A DNA stretch of 64,000 nucleotides from Cellulomonas wangsupingiae (GTDB lineage Bacteria; Actinomycetota; Actinomycetes; Actinomycetales; Cellulomonadaceae). The notes under the pieces are model-generated. The model made no database searches. It saw nothing but the letters and a program-made list of their open reading frames with translations, and was not told the DNA's origin. Shown piece by piece: positions 61,222 through 64,000 of this stretch (positions are counted from its first letter, which is position 1; every line of letters starts with the position of its first letter). The DNA lies in NCBI RefSeq assembly GCF_024508275.1, contig NZ_CP101989.1:2356001-2420000 (forward strand), read 5' to 3'. The position numbers and the translations under genes were made by a program.

Positions 61222-62483
61222 CACCCGTCGAGCTGGCACCACGCTTCTTCCTCGCCGTCGTCGTGATCCTGGTCGTGTGCCGCGGCGTGTCCGCGCTCAT
61301 GCGCCGCGTCGGCCAGCCCCCCGTCGTCGGCGAGATGGTCGCGGGCGTCCTCCTGGGCCCCTCCCTGCTCGGCCTGCTCCTGCCGGCGGTGCAGGAGGCG
61401 CTCTTCCCCGACGAGCTGCGGCCCGTGCTGTACGTCGTCGGGCAGATCGGGCTCGTCCTGCTGATGTTCCACGCGGGGTACGCGTTCAGCACCCACCGCT
61501 CCGACGGCCTGGCACGGACGGCGGCCGCGGTGTCCCTCGGGGGCGTCGCAGCGCCCCTGCTGCTGGGGACCGCGCTCGTCCTCGTCGCGGCCGACCACGT
61601 GCCGCTGCGGCCCGACGGCGTGCCCGTCGGTGTCGTCGCGGCGTTCGTCGGCGTCGCGCTGGCGATCACGGCGTTCCCGATGCTCGCGCGCATCATCACC
61701 GAGCGGGGGCAGGCGGGCACCCGGCACGGGTCGATCGCCCTGGCCAGCGGCGCGGTCGACGACGTCGTGGCCTGGGTGCTGCTCGCGGGCGTCCTCGCGG
61801 TCGCCTCCGGCAGCCCCGGCCCCGCCCTGCTGACCGTGGGCGGCGCGCTGGTGTTCGTGGCCCTCGTGTGGTTCGTCGCGCGCCCGGGCATGCGGCGGCT
61901 CATGGCCACCACGCGCGTCGACGACCACGCACGGCTCATCGGCACGGTCGCGGTCCTGTTCGCCGCCGCGTGGTTCACCGACGAGATCGGCCTCTACGCG
62001 GTCTTCGGCGCGTTCGCGCTCGGGCTGGCGGTGCCGCGCGTGCCGGCGGCCGACCGGGTGGTCGCCGGGCTGACGCCCGTCACGGGGGTCCTCGTGCCGC
62101 TGTTCTTCACGTACTCGGGCCTCAACACGCAGTTCGGGCTGTTCACCGACCCGGCCGTGCTGCTGTTCGCGGTCGCCTGCGTGGTGCTCGCCGTCGTCGG
62201 CAAGTTCGGCGCCTGCTGGGCGGCCGCACGACGCCGCGGTGAGCCGCAGGGGGTCGCGCTGCGGGTCGCGTCGCTCATGAACGCGCGCGGGCTCATGCAG
62301 CTCATCGCCCTGAACATCGGGCTCGAGGCCGGGATCGTCGGGCCCGCGCTCTTCACCGTGCTGGTGCTCGTCGCGCTCGTGACGACGATCATGACGAGCC
62401 CGCTGCTGACCTGGGTGGAGCGTCGTCACCCCGCCGTCGAGCCGACGCCGGACGTCGGCGAGCCGGTCCGCGCGACGCTGTGA
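61218..62483 (+). CDS. Kef/CPA2-type cation:proton antiporter
   Basis: A 421-residue protein with 11-12 hydrophobic helices and the CPA2 signatures [17 protein letters not shown] and [13 protein letters not shown] (the Asp-Asp ion site). [19 protein letters not shown] marks the end of the transport domain. There is no C-terminal RCK/TrkA domain, so it may be unregulated or use another partner. It is the last gene of the ammonia-lyase operon by overlap. A role in efflux, pH balance or K+ movement during product formation is inference. Confidence 0.9.
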   Translation: MTPVELAPRFFLAVVVILVVCRGVSALMRRVGQPPVVGEMVAGVLLGPSLLGLLLPAVQEALFPDELRPVLYVVGQIGLVLLMFHAGYAFSTHRSDGLARTAAAVSLGGVAAPLLLGTALVLVAADHVPLRPDGVPVGVVAAFVGVALAITAFPMLARIITERGQAGTRHGSIALASGAVDDVVAWVLLAGVLAVASGSPGPALLTVGGALVFVALVWFVARPGMRRLMATTRVDDHARLIGTVAVLFAAAWFTDEIGLYAVFGAFALGLAVPRVPAADRVVAGLTPVTGVLVPLFFTYSGLNTQFGLFTDPAVLLFAVACVVLAVVGKFGACWAAARRRGEPQGVALRVASLMNARGLMQLIALNIGLEAGIVGPALFTVLVLVALVTTIMTSPLLTWVERRHPAVEPTPDVGEPVRATL

Positions 62484-62504
62484 CGAGACGGGTATTACTC
62501 AGGT

Positions 62505-62517
62505 CACACCGGGTGTG
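62505..62517. promoter_or_regulatory. Inverted repeat in the response-regulator promoter
   Basis: CACACC-G-GGTGTG lies immediately upstream of the CATTGT -10 (62519-62524). It could be a site for autoregulation. Confidence 0.38.
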
Positions 62518-62518
62518 C

Positions 62519-62524
62519 CATTGT
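62519..62524 (+). promoter_or_regulatory. -10 element of the response-regulator gene (CATTGT)
   Basis: CATTGT ends six bases before the ATG at 62531. Confidence 0.48.
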
Positions 62525-62530
62525 CGGGAC

Positions 62531-63199
62531 ATGTCCGGACGAACCCACCGGCTCCTCGTCGTCGAGGACGACCGGGAGCTGTGCGACACGCTGGCCGAGG
62601 TCCTCACCGACGAGGGCTACGTCGTCGACCAGGCCCGCGACGGTCACCGCGGCCTGCACCTCGCCCTCACGCGCCCGTACGACGTCCTCGTGGTCGACCG
62701 CCGGCTCCCCGCCGTCGACGGCCTCGACATGCTCGCCCGCCTGCGGTCACGGGCGGTCGGCGCCCGCGCCCTCGTGCTCACCGCGCTCGGCTCGGTCGCC
62801 GACCGCGTCGCCGGCCTGGACGCCGGCGCCGACGACTACCTGACCAAGCCGTTCGAGCTCGACGAGCTCAGTGCCCGCATCCGCGCGCTGTGCCGCCGCG
62901 TCGACGAGGCGGACACCCTGCTCCCCCTCGGCGAGGGTGCCATCGACCTGGTGACGCGGCAGGCGGTGCTCGCCGACGGCACCCGGGTGGACCTGTCGGC
63001 ACGCGAGCACGCGCTGCTGCGCGCGCTCGCCGACCGCCCCGCGGCGGTGCACACGCGCCACGAGCTGCGCCGCGCCGTCTTCGCGGACACCGAGGCGGCG
63101 TCGATCGTCGACACGTACGTGTACTACGTGCGCCGCAAGCTCGGCCGCACCGTCATCCGGACGGTGCACGGCGCCGGCTACCGGCTGGGCACCCTGTGA
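62531..63199 (+). CDS. OmpR/PhoB-family response regulator
   Basis: A 222-residue regulator. The receiver has an acidic pair (VVEDDREL), the phosphoacceptor Asp in [13 protein letters not shown], Thr in LTALGS and Lys in [11 protein letters not shown]. The C-terminal winged helix (about 130-220) ends in [12 protein letters not shown]. The ATG at 62531 is chosen from the -10 spacing; a GTG overlapping the antiporter stop would add 17 residues and seems less likely. It overlaps the sensor kinase gene (GTGA). Target genes are not known; the neighbouring cluster is a candidate. Confidence 0.94.
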   Translation: MSGRTHRLLVVEDDRELCDTLAEVLTDEGYVVDQARDGHRGLHLALTRPYDVLVVDRRLPAVDGLDMLARLRSRAVGARALVLTALGSVADRVAGLDAGADDYLTKPFELDELSARIRALCRRVDEADTLLPLGEGAIDLVTRQAVLADGTRVDLSAREHALLRALADRPAAVHTRHELRRAVFADTEAASIVDTYVYYVRRKLGRTVIRTVHGAGYRLGTL

Positions 63200-64000
63200 G
63201 CGCCGGCACGCCCGAGGAGCGCGTGGTCCGGCGCGCCCGGCTGCGGATCGGCTCGCTCGTCGGCCTGGTCATCGCCGCGCTGCTCGGCCTCGCCGGTGCC
63301 ATCTCCTACGGGATCCTCCTGCACAGCCAGGAGCAGCAGATCGACGGCGAGCTGGCCTGGGGCGTCACCCACGGCACGATCGCCGGCCCGCCCGCGTGCA
63401 GCTGGATCTTCACGTACGACGGGTCCACGGTGGACACCGGCGTGGCGCCGCCACCGCCGGGGTTCCCGCTGCACGACGACCTCGTGGAGGTCGCCGCGAC
63501 GGGCGCGACCCAGGACGCGCGGATCGCGCGCGACGGCACCGTCTATCACGTGCGCACCGCGCGGCAGGGCGACGAGGTCGTGCAGGCCGTGTTCGACGCC
63601 CGGTTCCAGCTGGCCGACCGGCGGCACCTGCTCATCGCGTTCGGCGTCGCCGCCGGTGCCGGCGCGCTCGCGGCGGTCGTGGGGGGCGTCGTCGTCGGTC
63701 GCCGCGCCGTCGCACCGCTCGCCGAGGCGCTGCACCGCCAGCGCCGGTTCGTCGCCGACGCGAGCCACGAGCTGCGGACCCCGATCGCCCAGGTCCACGC
63801 CCGCGCGCAGCTGCTGGCCCGGCGCGCGCGGGCGGCGGACGACGACGCCCAGGCGCGGGACCTGGACCGGCTGGTGTCCACGACCCGCCGGCTCGGCGAG
63901 ATCGTCGACGAGCTGCTGCTCTCGGCGCGGCTCGCCGCGGCGCAGGGCACGGCCGCGACGCGCCCGGACAGCACGGCGGTGGACATCGCGGCGCTCGTCG
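63196..64000 (+). CDS. Sensor histidine kinase, N-terminal part (runs off window)
   Basis: 268 residues are visible. Two transmembrane helices (about 18-38 and 140-163) bracket a short extracellular sensor of about 100 residues with one Cys ([12 protein letters not shown]). A short HAMP-like linker leads to the HisKA H-box [15 protein letters not shown]. The catalytic ATPase domain lies beyond base 64000. It pairs with the overlapping regulator. Confidence 0.93.
   Translation, partial: MSAGTPEERVVRRARLRIGSLVGLVIAALLGLAGAISYGILLHSQEQQIDGELAWGVTHGTIAGPPACSWIFTYDGSTVDTGVAPPPPGFPLHDDLVEVAATGATQDARIARDGTVYHVRTARQGDEVVQAVFDARFQLADRRHLLIAFGVAAGAGALAAVVGGVVVGRRAVAPLAEALHRQRRFVADASHELRTPIAQVHARAQLLARRARAADDDAQARDLDRLVSTTRRLGEIVDELLLSARLAAAQGTAATRPDSTAVDIAALV

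Noticed and set aside
54294..62483. Photoactive yellow protein or aryl-polyene cluster, since both use TAL and a CoA ligase
   Set aside because: No PYP, ketosynthase or acyl carrier protein gene is present in the region.
1..64000. CRISPR arrays, tRNA or rRNA genes, transposases, phage or integrase genes
   Set aside because: Looked for repeated spacers, cloverleaf-like segments and recombinase motifs on both strands and saw none.

Overview
This window reads as chromosome of a very high G+C Gram-positive actinobacterium. The gene set (split cytochrome bc1-aa3 chain with a QcrC that carries two haems, GlnE with two glutamine synthetases, polyphosphate glucokinase, DUF3043, DUF4191, type I Map with an N-terminal extension) points to Micrococcales, and I infer a Cellulomonas-like organism. 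No rRNA, tRNA, CRISPR array, insertion sequence or phage gene was seen, and no intergenic gap exceeds 300 bases.

Layout. 1-13 kb holds respiration and housekeeping: the tail of a DEDD exonuclease/UvrC-like protein, an Lrp ligand-binding protein, trpD coupled to a receiver-like protein, ctaE-qcrC-qcrA-qcrB, sodA, and ctaC-ctaD-ctaF in the opposite direction, so bc1 and cytochrome oxidase genes flank sodA. Next come a NifS-like protein without any lysine, ErpA, glycerate kinase and NadA. 15-25 kb carries a thioesterase, an M20 peptidase, DUF3043, a four-repeat membrane protein of unknown function, a YczE membrane protein divergent from a MocR regulator, a pyrD operon with unknown membrane proteins, and leucyl aminopeptidase.

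25-38 kb is a lipoate and 2-oxo-acid dehydrogenase region: lpdA, sucB (two lipoyl domains), a TIGR01777 epimerase, lipB and lipA. It is interrupted by a pseudokinase, a Gfo/Idh oxidoreductase and a MarR-MMPL pair. 38-52 kb is nitrogen and central metabolism: glnA behind a GlnR-like box, a TetR-permease pair, alkaline phosphatase, a P450, glnE and glnA2, then panB, a small SPOR-like protein, map, ppgK and a fatty-acid desaturase.

54-62.5 kb is the most unusual part. A divergent acyl-CoA-ligase-type gene faces a tightly packed five-gene operon: a MIO-type aromatic amino acid ammonia-lyase with a tyrosine-type selectivity pair, a flavin monooxygenase, an FMN-dependent alpha-hydroxy-acid oxidase, a cytochrome P450 and a Kef-type antiporter. 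This looks like a small phenylpropanoid-type pathway whose product cannot be read from the sequence. A two-component system follows and runs off the window.

A recurring feature is that about two dozen genes have a TANNNT-like -10 hexamer ending 6-8 bases before the start codon, which fits leaderless transcription. Genes such as lpdA, glnA, sodA and the desaturase instead have Shine-Dalgarno sequences and 5' leaders.
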